A stretch of 64,000 nt of DNA from Candidatus Fermentithermobacillaceae bacterium (GTDB lineage Bacteria > Bacillota > Sulfobacillia > Fermentithermobacillales > Fermentithermobacillaceae). How positions within the stretch are numbered: the stretch's first letter is position 1; every line of letters begins with the position of its first letter. Position numbers and translations under genes: made by a program. The stretch spans positions 1 through 64,000 of the forward strand of contig DUSI01000044.1 of assembly GCA_012842685.1 (NCBI GenBank), written 5' to 3'. Below, piece after piece: positions 19,993 to 28,463 of this stretch. The notes under the pieces are model-generated. The model did not search any database. It was not told where the DNA came from and saw nothing but the letters and a program-made list of their open reading frames with translations.

Positions 19993-20037
19993 CGGGCAGT
20001 CCAAAGGAGTCACTCGCTTCTAGGACTGCCCGAATTT
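19993..20037 (+). terminator. Terminator after the ATP-grasp gene
   Basis: A perfect 10-bp stem (19993-20002 with 20023-20032) with a 20-base loop is followed by AATTT. Confidence 0.6.
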
Positions 20038-20076
20038 ACATCTGCCGCAGGGAAGGGAAATCGTACGCCCCACGTA

Positions 20077-20110
20077 GAAACCCCAAAACTGCCTGTTAGG
20101 CATGGGTTTC
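20077..20110 (+). other. Nested hairpin upstream of the acetyltransferase gene
   Basis: GAAACCC (20077-20083) pairs with GGGTTTC (20104-20110), enclosing an inner GCCT/AGGC stem (20091-20094 with 20098-20101). It lies 28 bases before the predicted start and could be a leader structure. Confidence 0.35.
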
Positions 20111-20138
20111 GAAACTCACTTGGGAAGAGGCGTGTCGG

Positions 20139-20717
20139 ATGTCTTTTTGTCGCGAAAGAAGCGGAGCGAAGCTCCGGGTCTTGGAAGGTGAGAAAGTCAG
20201 GCTGCGGCCTGTTGAGGACGACGATATCCCTAAACTTGTGGAGTGGGAAAATGATGCGGACATAGTGCGCTGGGCAGGCAAGCAATTCGATACCGTTGAA
20301 GACGCCCGGGAGTGGCACCTCAAGCCTACCCTCCAGCACAGGACCTTCGCCATAGAGCTCCTGGACGGACGCCTCATAGGCGAGATAGAAGTGCTGAACA
20401 TAACCTGGAAGACCGGAACGGCAGAGATACGGGTTTTCATCGGAGAGAAGGACCTCTGGAACCGCGGGCTCGGGGAAGACGCCGTAAGCACCCTGGTGAA
20501 AGCCTATTTTGCCTCCACTTCCCTCAAAGAGATCTTCCTAAGGGTCGACGAGGAAAACAGGCGGGCAAGGCGGTGTTACCAGAAGGTCGGCTTTAGGACC
20601 GAAGGACGCGTCACGTGCAGGTGGGAGGATGGTTCAAGGCGCACGATCCTCCTCATGAAGCTGCGAAAAACCGACGGATCGAGAAAACACGCGGGAAAAC
20701 AATATGGTGGGGGCTGA
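20139..20717 (+). CDS. GNAT-family N-acetyltransferase (RimJ/RimL-like)
   Basis: This 192-residue protein has the GNAT layout: VRLRPVEDDDIPKL at the start, a central sheet (IGEIEVLNITW), the acetyl-CoA loop WNRGLGEDA in place of the usual Q/RxxGxG/A, and C-terminal RRCYQKVGFRTEGR. It probably acetylates an N-terminal amino group, an amino acid or an antibiotic. ATG 20139 has GAAGAGG upstream; a TTG at 20181 would begin the conserved part. The last 13 bases overlap the 3' end of the convergent tRNA-Val gene. Confidence 0.85.
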   Translation: MSFCRERSGAKLRVLEGEKVRLRPVEDDDIPKLVEWENDADIVRWAGKQFDTVEDAREWHLKPTLQHRTFAIELLDGRLIGEIEVLNITWKTGTAEIRVFIGEKDLWNRGLGEDAVSTLVKAYFASTSLKEIFLRVDEENRRARRCYQKVGFRTEGRVTCRWEDGSRRTILLMKLRKTDGSRKHAGKQYGGG

Positions 20718-20782
20718 GGGATTTGAACCCACGAAACCTCTCGGATGTGAACCGAGCGCTCTCACCGCTGAGCTAAGCCCCC
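20705..20782 (-). tRNA. tRNA-Val (anticodon CAC)
   Basis: On the minus strand the acceptor pairs GGGGGCT with AGCCCCC. The anticodon loop TTCACAT gives CAC, the T-arm has GGGTTCAAATCCC, and CCA is encoded. It converges on the acetyltransferase gene. Confidence 0.94.
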
Positions 20783-20801
20783 ACCGATTTAAGCACAGAC
20801 T

Positions 20802-20830
20802 ATGATAGCATACAAACCGGGTGAACACAA
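20802..20830 (-). promoter_or_regulatory. Promoter of tRNA-Val
   Basis: On the minus strand TTGTGT (20830-20825), a 17-base spacer and TATCAT (20807-20802) place the start site about 12 bases before the mature tRNA. Confidence 0.6.
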
Positions 20831-20866
20831 ACCCCATGTCTCGGCATTTTTGTGAGGTGAGATTTC

Positions 20867-21616
20867 GTGAAGGTTACCGTCCTGGGCAGGTATTCACCAT
20901 ATCCCCCTCGGGGCGGGGCGTGCCCCGGTTACTGGGTTGAGGCTGAAGAGGGAGGTTCGGCTTCCGGCATCCTTCTGGACTGTGGTCCCGGGTCCCTCAG
21001 ACGCTTCCAAGAGCATGTTGGGCCTTTGTCCAAGATACATACGGTGATCCTTTCGCACCTCCACTTCGACCACATCTCCGACGTAATGGCCCTGAGATAC
21101 GCGGCGGGGTCTGACAGGCGGCACGACGAGCTTCCCGATGCTGTGCGGATTTACGCTCCTCCGGAGCCGGAGAAAGAGTTTTCGCTTCTGCCATACAAAA
21201 AAGCGGTGACGGCACACGCCGTGTCAGAAGGGATGGCCCTCAAGGCCGGTCCGTTTAACGTCACATTTTACCCGACAGCGCACCCGATACTTTCCTTCGC
21301 GGTGAGGGTAGAGGGACCCGGCGGAGTCCTCGTTTACTCCGGAGATACCCGGCCGTGCGATGGTATCATCCAGGCGGCGAAGGGCGCAGACCTTTTCCTC
21401 TGCGAGGCTTCAGGCGTGGAGGCGGATGCAGATTACATTGCGCCCGGACACCTTACCGCCCGGCAGGCAGGTGAGGTGGCGGCGGAAGCCGGCGTTAAGC
21501 GGCTCCTCCTCACTCACATCTGGCCACTATGCGACGAAGAGCAGCTGCTCATGGAGTGCAGGAAACCCTTCCCCGGTGCAGAGGTGGCCCAGGAAGGTCG
21601 CACCTACACGGTTTAG
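20867..21616 (+). CDS. MBL-fold metallohydrolase (RNase Z/beta-lactamase-like)
   Basis: This 249-residue metallo-beta-lactamase-fold protein has the metal motif SHLHFDHISD near 63-72, a later histidine in TAHPILSFAV, the aspartate in YSGDTRP and a last histidine in LLTHIWP. It resembles the RNase Z-like group, but the long exosite arm of RNase Z is not evident, so it may be another phosphodiesterase or hydrolase. GTG 20867 follows GTGAGGTGAG. It converges with the nitrilase gene, the two stops overlapping at 21613-21616. Confidence 0.88.
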   Translation: MKVTVLGRYSPYPPRGGACPGYWVEAEEGGSASGILLDCGPGSLRRFQEHVGPLSKIHTVILSHLHFDHISDVMALRYAAGSDRRHDELPDAVRIYAPPEPEKEFSLLPYKKAVTAHAVSEGMALKAGPFNVTFYPTAHPILSFAVRVEGPGGVLVYSGDTRPCDGIIQAAKGADLFLCEASGVEADADYIAPGHLTARQAGEVAAEAGVKRLLLTHIWPLCDEEQLLMECRKPFPGAEVAQEGRTYTV

Positions 21617-23193
21617 AGCTCCTGGGTGAGGAGCGGGCCGTACAGAGACGGGAGCCTGTTCTTGAACACGTCGGTTCCCGGGACAACTTCCTTTATCCTG
21701 GATTCCGCGGGGGAGATTTGAGCCAGGACTGCCTGGCGCGCCGAAGGGAAGGTTTCGGCCAAGACCCTGCCTGCGGGACCGGCTACCAGCGAGGTCCTTG
21801 TCGCGCCCTTGGCCGAGCAGTTGGCGAGGGCCACAAATACCCGGTTTTCTATGGCCCTGGTGATGGCCACCTGCTTCTCTTTGCCGGTCCCCGAGTCAGC
21901 CTGCCAGACTATGAGGTCCGCTCCCTTTAGAAAGAGGAGCCTGGCTTCTTCAGGCACGAACCCCTGGTTCCCCAGGAGAAACCCTGTTCTTATGCCGCTT
22001 ACCTCAAGGATCCGGGAAGGCTCTCCCTGAGTGCCGAGGAAGGTGGCTTCGCCTTTGGGTTCCAGAACAGTCGTCACCGGGCGCATACCTGCTTTGGTGG
22101 TTACGGCGATAGTCGCTCCCGTAGAGACGCTCACAGGCAACAAAGCCTCGGTTACCGGAGCCGAAAAATCCCTCATGACGGTGACGGGGACCTCCGGGAA
22201 GACGATGAGGCTTGCCCCTTGCTCGGCCATCCTTTTTGCGAGTTCCGTGGCCGACCCCACGAATTCGTTCAGGGAGATATCCCTATCCATCTGCACGATG
22301 CCCAGGTACGAAAACGACCGGGCGGGCGCTATGGGTTCCTCAAGGACTGAGGCGAGCGGGACCCTCTCGTTGGGCGTGAGGAGGATTGAGTATTCGTCGC
22401 GGAACCATTCTCTCCGCAACGCCATCGCCCTCTGCCTGTCCCTCGGGTCTACATCGATGGTGGCGGTTATGATCTCGGGCGAGTCGCTTGAGCCCCTAAC
22501 CTGCACTGTCCCGTCGGGCGCCGCCACCAGACTCTGGCCGCAGTACACGACCGAATCGGCCTCCATACCTACTTTGTTGGCGCAGAGGAACCACACTCCG
22601 TTCTCGAGAGCGCGAGTGGGTATGATCCAGTCCGGCTGGGCGTTCCTGAGTGACTCCGGACCGGCGCCCGTGGACACCCAGTTGGTCGGGTCGACGATTA
22701 TCTCGGCGCCTTTGAGCGCCAGCGCCCTGGCTATCTCGGGGAGCCTCCCGTCCGCGCAGATGAGGACCCCTATCTTGCCGAGGGGTGTATCGAACACGTC
22801 GTAGGCGTCGCCTTGGGCGAACCACTTGGAGTCAAAGTGCCAGAGGAAAGTCTTGCGGGTCCTTCCGATGACGTCTCCGCCCGGGCCTATGAGGTACGCA
22901 GAGTTGTAAGCTTTTCCACCGTCCAGTTCGCCGATCCCTGCGATAAGGTGCACTTTGTGCTGCCTGGCTTTTTCCTTAAAGCGCCTTAGCGCCTCTTCCC
23001 ATCCCGAGAGCGCTTTTCCGGGGTTTTCTGAGAGACCCAAGTAGTACCCCGGATAGCTGCATTCGGGGAGGACTACGAGGTCAGGCCGGGCCCCGGCCGA
23101 TTGGTCTATCAGGTCAAGGACCCTCGAAAGCCCTTCCGCCGAGGACCTCACGTCGTAAGCTTCGTGCTGTATGAGGGCGACAGAGACAGCCAC
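21613..23193 (-). CDS. Two-domain carbon-nitrogen hydrolase (nitrilase superfamily) with a degenerate second domain
   Basis: This 526-residue protein is two nitrilase folds in tandem. The first (about 1-275) has the full Glu-Lys-Cys triad: Glu44 (LPECSYPG), Lys114 (RTRKTF) and Cys146 (LICADGR). The second (about 295-526) keeps a glutamate (Glu334 in VFPEVP), but the cysteine position reads GFLLGNQG, with no cysteine, so it is probably inactive and structural or regulatory. The active half likely hydrolyses an amide or nitrile. GTG 23193 follows GAGGG. It is divergent from nothing close, 168 bases after the prolyl oligopeptidase gene on the same strand. Confidence 0.88.
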   Translation of the reverse strand: MAVSVALIQHEAYDVRSSAEGLSRVLDLIDQSAGARPDLVVLPECSYPGYYLGLSENPGKALSGWEEALRRFKEKARQHKVHLIAGIGELDGGKAYNSAYLIGPGGDVIGRTRKTFLWHFDSKWFAQGDAYDVFDTPLGKIGVLICADGRLPEIARALALKGAEIIVDPTNWVSTGAGPESLRNAQPDWIIPTRALENGVWFLCANKVGMEADSVVYCGQSLVAAPDGTVQVRGSSDSPEIITATIDVDPRDRQRAMALRREWFRDEYSILLTPNERVPLASVLEEPIAPARSFSYLGIVQMDRDISLNEFVGSATELAKRMAEQGASLIVFPEVPVTVMRDFSAPVTEALLPVSVSTGATIAVTTKAGMRPVTTVLEPKGEATFLGTQGEPSRILEVSGIRTGFLLGNQGFVPEEARLLFLKGADLIVWQADSGTGKEKQVAITRAIENRVFVALANCSAKGATRTSLVAGPAGRVLAETFPSARQAVLAQISPAESRIKEVVPGTDVFKNRLPSLYGPLLTQEL

Positions 23194-23316
23194 TTGAGAC
23201 CCTCCGTTTGTCGGCGGGAGCCGGCGCTACGGACGTTGCCCGGAAGCGCCTTTCCACATTCGAGCCGCATCCTGCGCCGTCTCCCGCGGGTACTCTGCTT
23301 CTAACAGTATCACACA

Positions 23317-23337
23317 GGAAGGCTTCGGGAGCCTTCC
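23317..23337 (-). terminator. Terminator after the prolyl oligopeptidase gene
   Basis: An 8-bp stem (23317-23324 with 23330-23337) and a five-base loop lie just past the minus-strand stop at 23362. The T-run after it is poor. Confidence 0.45.
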
Positions 23338-23361
23338 AACTCAAGGACTTTGCCAGGCCTC

Positions 23362-25500
23362 TTAAGGGCTGCCCCCCGGGGCCGCCTCGTGCGCTCCCTC
23401 GGACTCGGGGATTTCCAGCCCCAGCTGCCAGGCGAGGAACGCCCACATGTTGGCCTGCTCCTGGACCACTTTGTAAAGGGGTTTTCCGACACCGTGGCCG
23501 GCGTCCGACTCGACGATGAGCAGCACAGGATTGTCGCTTCCATTCTTGAGATGTGCCGCCTGGAGCCTGGCCGCCATCTTGCGGGCGTGCATCGGGTCGA
23601 CCCTCGTGTCAGAGGACGCCGTGTAGAACAGCACGGCGGGGTACTCAACGTCTTCCCTCACCTTGTGGTACGGAGAATAGGCGTACAGCCACTTGAAGGC
23701 CTCGGGATCGTCCGGGTCGCCGTACTCGGACGTCCAGATATAGGCGATGAGGAACTTGTGGTACCTCACCATGTCGAGGAGCGGGACTCCGCAAGAGACT
23801 GCCTTGAATAAGTCCGGACGCTGGGTCATGGCCGCACCCACCAGGAGGCCGCCGTTGCTCCTACCCCAGATACCCAGGTGTTCCTTGTCGGTATATCCTT
23901 CATTTATGAGGTACTCGGCTGCAGCTATGAAGTCGTCGAAGACGTTCTGCTTGTTCTCGCGCATACCTGCCCTGTGCCATTCCTCGCCGTACTCGTTGCC
24001 CCCGCGGAGGTTCGCCGAGGCGTATATCCCGCCAGACAGTATCCACGGGAGTACAGTGCTCACGTAAGTAGGCACCCTCGCCAGGTTGAACCCTCCGTAA
24101 CCGGTGAGGACGGTGGGATGTGGACGCCCCGCGCCTTCTCCCTCAAGCAGGTCTTTCCGGTGGATTATGAACATGGGAACCCGGGTCCCGTCCTTGGACG
24201 AGTAGAAGACCTGTTTGACCTCAACGAGAGACGGGTCAAAGACCTGCGCGCTCCTGAGCACCAGTTCCGGCTTGCCCAATCCGTCTACGTAAAACCTGTA
24301 GATGGCGTTGGAGTAGGCGAAGGACTGAAAGTCGAAAAAGACCTCGGGGCTATCCACCTGAGCGGATACCGAACCTACTGTCCCGAGCGTGGGGAGGGGG
24401 ATTTCCCTCTTTCCCGACCCATCCAGATTGTAGACGAAAATGCGGGAAGACGCGTCTTTCATGGCGGTGACGACCAGAGAGTCGCACGCTATCCAGAACC
24501 CGGTCAGGGTTACCTCGGGGTCTTCAGGCACGATTTCTCGCCAGGACGATTCGGCGGTGTCGTTTAGGTCGACCGCCACGATCCGGTAACGGGATGCCTT
24601 ATAGTTGGTGAGCATGTAAAGGGTTCCCTTGTATATCTTGCCGCTGAAGATGGCGTCGATCCCCTGGACGATGGGGATAAACGGGCCATCAAGGTCCTTT
24701 GCCTCGCGGAAGAGGAGGTCGGTGCTGTTCCACCCGTGCATGACCGTGAGCAGGAGGTACTTCCCGTCGTCGGAGAGGGAGGTGCCGTACATCTCGTGCC
24801 TGGGACGCCCCTCGCCGTATATCTTCTTGTCGTCTTTGGGGTCCTGTCCCAAACGGTGGTAGAACACGTGGCGGTTGTAGTTCTCTTCACCGGGAGGCAC
24901 CTCTCCGGGCTTGGGATACTTGCTGTAGTAAAACCCGAGGCCGTCCGGCTCCCAGGTGACCCCGGCGCCGCGTGCCCTCTCGATCTCTTCGGGCAGTACC
25001 TCGCCGGTCTCAATGTCCAGGATCCTCAGCACGCTCCACTCGTCTCCGCGCTCGGAGTAGCCGTAGGCGAGCTTCGTGCCGTCCCGGGACGGGTACCACC
25101 AGTCCAAGGCCACGATACCCCTGTCGCTGGCCTCGTTGGGGTCCAGGAGCACCCTCTCGGGCGAGCCGCCCGATAGCTCCCGCATGCAGAGGACCGGCTG
25201 GTTTTGCCCGGAAGCCCTCTTTATGTAGAAGAGCCTGTTTCCCCTTACTACAGGCGAGCCCACGTAATCTTCGGAGAGAATCTCTGTCAGTTCGTCTGCG
25301 AAGAAATCTCTTGCGGGGATCTGGCTCAGGACTTCCTCCGTGCGCTTGTTCTGGAGCTCGGTCCATTCCAGCGTCTCAGGGGAAGTCCCGTCTTCAAGCC
25401 AGCGGTATGGGTCCTCGATGGCGACTCCGTGGACCACGTCCACGACGGATCTCACCGGGGCGTCTGGAGGCGGGGGAACCCGGATTTCAAGCGGTTTCAC
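23362..25500 (-). CDS. Prolyl oligopeptidase family serine peptidase (S9A)
   Basis: This protein of about 712 residues cleaves short proline-containing peptides in the cytoplasm. The N-terminus carries the family signature HGVAIEDPYRWLED, then a seven-blade propeller, then an alpha/beta hydrolase domain with the serine in WGRSNGGLLVG, the aspartate in SDTRVDP and the histidine in DAGHGVGKP. No signal peptide is present. AGGAGG (25518-25513) is followed 12 bases later by GTG 25500, which I prefer; an ATG at 25521 lies upstream of that site. Confidence 0.94.
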   Translation of the reverse strand: MKPLEIRVPPPPDAPVRSVVDVVHGVAIEDPYRWLEDGTSPETLEWTELQNKRTEEVLSQIPARDFFADELTEILSEDYVGSPVVRGNRLFYIKRASGQNQPVLCMRELSGGSPERVLLDPNEASDRGIVALDWWYPSRDGTKLAYGYSERGDEWSVLRILDIETGEVLPEEIERARGAGVTWEPDGLGFYYSKYPKPGEVPPGEENYNRHVFYHRLGQDPKDDKKIYGEGRPRHEMYGTSLSDDGKYLLLTVMHGWNSTDLLFREAKDLDGPFIPIVQGIDAIFSGKIYKGTLYMLTNYKASRYRIVAVDLNDTAESSWREIVPEDPEVTLTGFWIACDSLVVTAMKDASSRIFVYNLDGSGKREIPLPTLGTVGSVSAQVDSPEVFFDFQSFAYSNAIYRFYVDGLGKPELVLRSAQVFDPSLVEVKQVFYSSKDGTRVPMFIIHRKDLLEGEGAGRPHPTVLTGYGGFNLARVPTYVSTVLPWILSGGIYASANLRGGNEYGEEWHRAGMRENKQNVFDDFIAAAEYLINEGYTDKEHLGIWGRSNGGLLVGAAMTQRPDLFKAVSCGVPLLDMVRYHKFLIAYIWTSEYGDPDDPEAFKWLYAYSPYHKVREDVEYPAVLFYTASSDTRVDPMHARKMAARLQAAHLKNGSDNPVLLIVESDAGHGVGKPLYKVVQEQANMWAFLAWQLGLEIPESEGAHEAAPGGSP

Positions 25501-25655
25501 GGACAGTTGATACCTCCTCATTCTCTGGGCTTGGTATTCCTCTTGACCGTGATAGGGCGAATGCCGTACAACCCATGTTCTGCTACGGGAAGTCGTTACC
25601 CTGCTTTTGGCCTTACGTAATAAGAATCGCCAGGCATGAAAGAAGGTGGGTCGGT

Positions 25656-26072
25656 ATGCAGAGGACGGTAGGTAAGTACACCTTGGGCATAGTTCTCGTG
25701 GCACTCGGGCTCATGGTCGCGCTCGAGACATTCGGGACCGGCTCTTTTCTCCGCGATGGATTTCTGAAATGGTGGCCGCTGGCTATCGTGGTCCTGGGGC
25801 TCGAGTATATACTCGTATCGCGCGATCCGGAGACAAAAGTCCGGATTAGCGGCGGTGCCGTTTTCTTGATCCTCCTCGCTCTGGGATGCGCTTGGATTTA
25901 CCAAGCGGGCTACAAGTGGTCGGATATCATACAGATCGACCGCTCCTCCGGTAGACTCATCGCCGCCAACAGAGAAGCCTATGCGTTGGAAATACCGGTC
26001 GACGAGGCCTTCGGACCGTTTACCTCCGCAACATCTACTGCACAGCAGACTCAGCTTCGAGGACCGAGATGA
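25656..26072 (+). CDS. LiaF-like/DUF5668 membrane protein, probably C-terminally truncated
   Basis: This 138-residue protein has a two-helix module typical of the DUF5668/LiaF N-terminus (KYTLGIVLVALGLMVAL, then a KWWPLAIVVLGLEYIL hairpin) and a third segment AVFLILLALGCAWIY. Family members usually carry a beta-rich C-terminal domain; here the sequence breaks off after about 40 residues, and its last 12 codons run antisense through the 3' end of the HAD gene. This suggests a truncation or a frameshift. ATG 25656 follows AAGGTGGG by five bases. Confidence 0.65.
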   Translation: MQRTVGKYTLGIVLVALGLMVALETFGTGSFLRDGFLKWWPLAIVVLGLEYILVSRDPETKVRISGGAVFLILLALGCAWIYQAGYKWSDIIQIDRSSGRLIAANREAYALEIPVDEAFGPFTSATSTAQQTQLRGPR

Positions 26073-26706
26073 CCTCGCCTATGGAATCCAGGATATAGTC
26101 CGGGTTTTCTTTGGACAGCACTTCCCGGCCAAAGGGCCCGTAAGCCGCTCCGGCTGACTTCACGACGATGTCTTCGAGCCGGGCGTCCGCGCTCCTCGCC
26201 GCCCTTATGTCGTAGGTGCTGTCGCCCACCATGAGGACTGTGCCTTTCTCGATCCCGAGGAGTTCGAGGGCCTTTAAGATGGGTTCGGGCTCGGGCTTGT
26301 GTTTGGTCACGTCATCGTAAAATACCATGGCGTCAAAACGCCCGAGAAGGCCGGTGGCCTTGAGGCCGAACATGGCGGATGGCCTGCGCTTGGAGGTGAC
26401 TATGGCCAGTTTGACCCCCCGGCGCCTCAGCTCTTCGAGGGTTTCGATGGTCCCGGGGAATGCCCTCACCATTTCGTCATGGAGGGAAAGGTTGTGCCGG
26501 ATGTACACGTCCCGGGCTTCCTCTATGTGGTCCGGCAGGAGGTCCATCAGGACCTCGTCCAAAGGCACACCCGCGTATTTCCTGAACTGCTCCTTATCCC
26601 GGGTCTCCCCCGTGAAGTAGCGGACCGTGTATTGAAGGCTGTCCAAAATAGCCTGAGTAGTATCTATCAGAGTGCCGTCCAAGTCAAACAGTACCGCGTC
26701 AAACAT
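26035..26706 (-). CDS. HAD-family phosphatase (phosphoglycolate phosphatase/PpaX-like)
   Basis: This 223-residue phosphatase has the HAD motifs in order: DLDGTLIDT (nucleophile Asp within the first ten residues), the helical cap, motif II TSKRRPS, and motif III/IV in MVGDSTYDIRAA. It likely hydrolyses pyrophosphate or phosphoglycolate. ATG 26706 follows GGAGGA by 4 bases; the TTG at 26721 lies upstream of that site. The last 38 bases overlap the convergent LiaF-like gene. Confidence 0.88.
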   Translation of the reverse strand: MFDAVLFDLDGTLIDTTQAILDSLQYTVRYFTGETRDKEQFRKYAGVPLDEVLMDLLPDHIEEARDVYIRHNLSLHDEMVRAFPGTIETLEELRRRGVKLAIVTSKRRPSAMFGLKATGLLGRFDAMVFYDDVTKHKPEPEPILKALELLGIEKGTVLMVGDSTYDIRAARSADARLEDIVVKSAGAAYGPFGREVLSKENPDYILDSIGEVISVLEAESAVQ

Positions 26707-26903
26707 CGCTTCCTCCGGCAAGAGTCATTCTGTCTATTCTCCAACTGAGAATTGAGCATCTCTCCTACCAGATTACCAAACCGTATCAAGTATAGTGATG
26801 GTGGAGGTCTGAGGGAGGACTGCCGCAAAGATAAGTGAGTAAGAAGCAAGACGAGAAATAGGTAGAGGAGAAAAAGCAAAAGGAGAAAGAAGGGAGCAGC
26901 GCA

Positions 26904-28247
26904 GTGTCGTACATAGACGAATTCCTCGAGTTTCTCTCAATCCCCAGTGTGAGTGCCCTGCCTGAGCACAAGCCCGACATGGAGAGGGCGGCCCAGTGGC
27001 TTAAGGCGAGGATGGAGCGCGCGGGGATAAAGGACGTCCGGGTGTTCCCGACCGGAGGGCACCCTGTGGTCTACGGGATTGCCGAAGCTAAGGAGCCGGG
27101 AGCCCCCACCGTGCTCATCTACGGCCACTACGATACCCAGCCTGCGGATCCCCTCGACGAGTGGGTGACCGGACCGTTTGAGCCCGAGATAAGGGACGGA
27201 AAGATTTTCGCCCGCGGGGCTGCCGACGACAAAGGCGGCGTGTTCCCGGCCATCGTTGCCGTGGAGAAAGCCCTTCAGGGCGAGGGACTCCCGGTAAACG
27301 TCAAGTTCCTGTTCGAAGGAGAAGAGGAGATCGGGAGCCCCAACCTCAAAGCCTTCATGGCGGAGAACAAAGACCTTCTCAGGTGCGACCTGGTGGTCTC
27401 GGTTGACGGCGGCATGTATTCCCGGGAGATCCCGTCCATAACTACCGGTTCGCGTGGGCTTTGCGGCGTCCAGATCGAAGTGCAGGGCCCGAAGCAGGAC
27501 CTCCATTCAGGCGGTGCCGGGGGCGCGGTGAACAACCCGCTCATCGCCTTGGCCCAGATCATAGCCAGCATGAAGGATCTGGACGGAAAGGTGTTGGTCG
27601 AGGGCTTCTACGATGATGTCGTGGAGCTCACACCCGCCGAACGGGAGGCGTTCGCCAAGGTTCCCGTCGACGAGGAAGCCTACAAAGAGCTGGCTGGAGT
27701 GCCCGAACTTTTCGGGGAGCCCGGTTACACCGTGACCGAGCGCCTCTGGGCCAGGCCGACCCTGGACGTCGTCGGCATCTGGGGAGGCTTCCAGGGTGAA
27801 GGGATAAAGACCATAATCCCCGCGAGGGCTGCGTGCAAGATAACGTGCAGGCTGGTCCCGAACCAGGAGCCTGACAGGATCGTTGAGCTCCTGACGAGGC
27901 ATGTCGAAAACCATACGCCGCGCGGCGTGCGCGTCAAAGTAACGGCTTTCCCCGGGAATTCCAGGCCGTATGTGATCCCCCAGGACCATCCCGTGCTTGG
28001 GGTCATGGCCAGGGTCCTGAAAGACCTGTACGGGCGGGAGCCGGTCACGGTAAGGCTGGGAGGGACTCTCCCAATCGCCCGGACCTTCCTGGACGTGCTG
28101 GGAACCTATCTCGTGTTCTTTGCGACCTCCAGCCCGGATGAAAACGTCCACGGGCCCAACGAGTTCTTCCGCATCGAGGAGTTCGAAAGGCTCGTGGAAG
28201 GGCTTCCCGTACTGCTCAAAGAACTTGCCGGAGTCCTCAGGCGCTGA
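26904..28247 (+). CDS. M20-family peptidase (dipeptidase)
   Basis: This 447-residue zinc peptidase hydrolyses dipeptides or N-blocked amino acids in the cytoplasm. Its two-metal site is visible: His and Asp in IYGHYDTQP, the bridging Asp in GAADDKGG, the catalytic Glu pair in EGEEEIGSP, Asp in VSVDGGMY and the final His in ENVHGPNE. A dimerisation domain is inserted between about 185 and 300. GTG 26904 lies about 10 bases after GGGAGC. The upstream 180 bases are unusually purine-rich. A perfect 13-bp hairpin overlaps its stop codon. Confidence 0.93.
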   Translation: MSYIDEFLEFLSIPSVSALPEHKPDMERAAQWLKARMERAGIKDVRVFPTGGHPVVYGIAEAKEPGAPTVLIYGHYDTQPADPLDEWVTGPFEPEIRDGKIFARGAADDKGGVFPAIVAVEKALQGEGLPVNVKFLFEGEEEIGSPNLKAFMAENKDLLRCDLVVSVDGGMYSREIPSITTGSRGLCGVQIEVQGPKQDLHSGGAGGAVNNPLIALAQIIASMKDLDGKVLVEGFYDDVVELTPAEREAFAKVPVDEEAYKELAGVPELFGEPGYTVTERLWARPTLDVVGIWGGFQGEGIKTIIPARAACKITCRLVPNQEPDRIVELLTRHVENHTPRGVRVKVTAFPGNSRPYVIPQDHPVLGVMARVLKDLYGREPVTVRLGGTLPIARTFLDVLGTYLVFFATSSPDENVHGPNEFFRIEEFERLVEGLPVLLKELAGVLRR

Positions 28248-28273
28248 GCGGCCCAGGCCACTCAGCGCCTGAG
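28236..28273 (+). terminator. Hairpin overlapping the M20 peptidase stop codon
   Basis: A perfect 13-bp stem (28236-28248 with 28261-28273) spans the TGA. No T-run follows, so it may protect the 3' end rather than terminate. A second 10-bp stem (28389-28398 with 28421-28430) lies before the next gene. Confidence 0.5.
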
Positions 28274-28463
28274 GGATTCCCCGGGTAGGGGAGGGCCTTG
28301 AGGCTTTCAGGATAGGTTTTCATGGTGGATTTTGAAGATTCGCCGAGACCTTTTCTTCCCTCCGGTGTAGTAGGTTACTGAAGGGACAAGCTCCGGCCAG
28401 CGGGGACACGACGTCCGTCCGGCCGGAGCTACCCCCGTGCCAAGACAAGGGAAGGTGGCTTGG

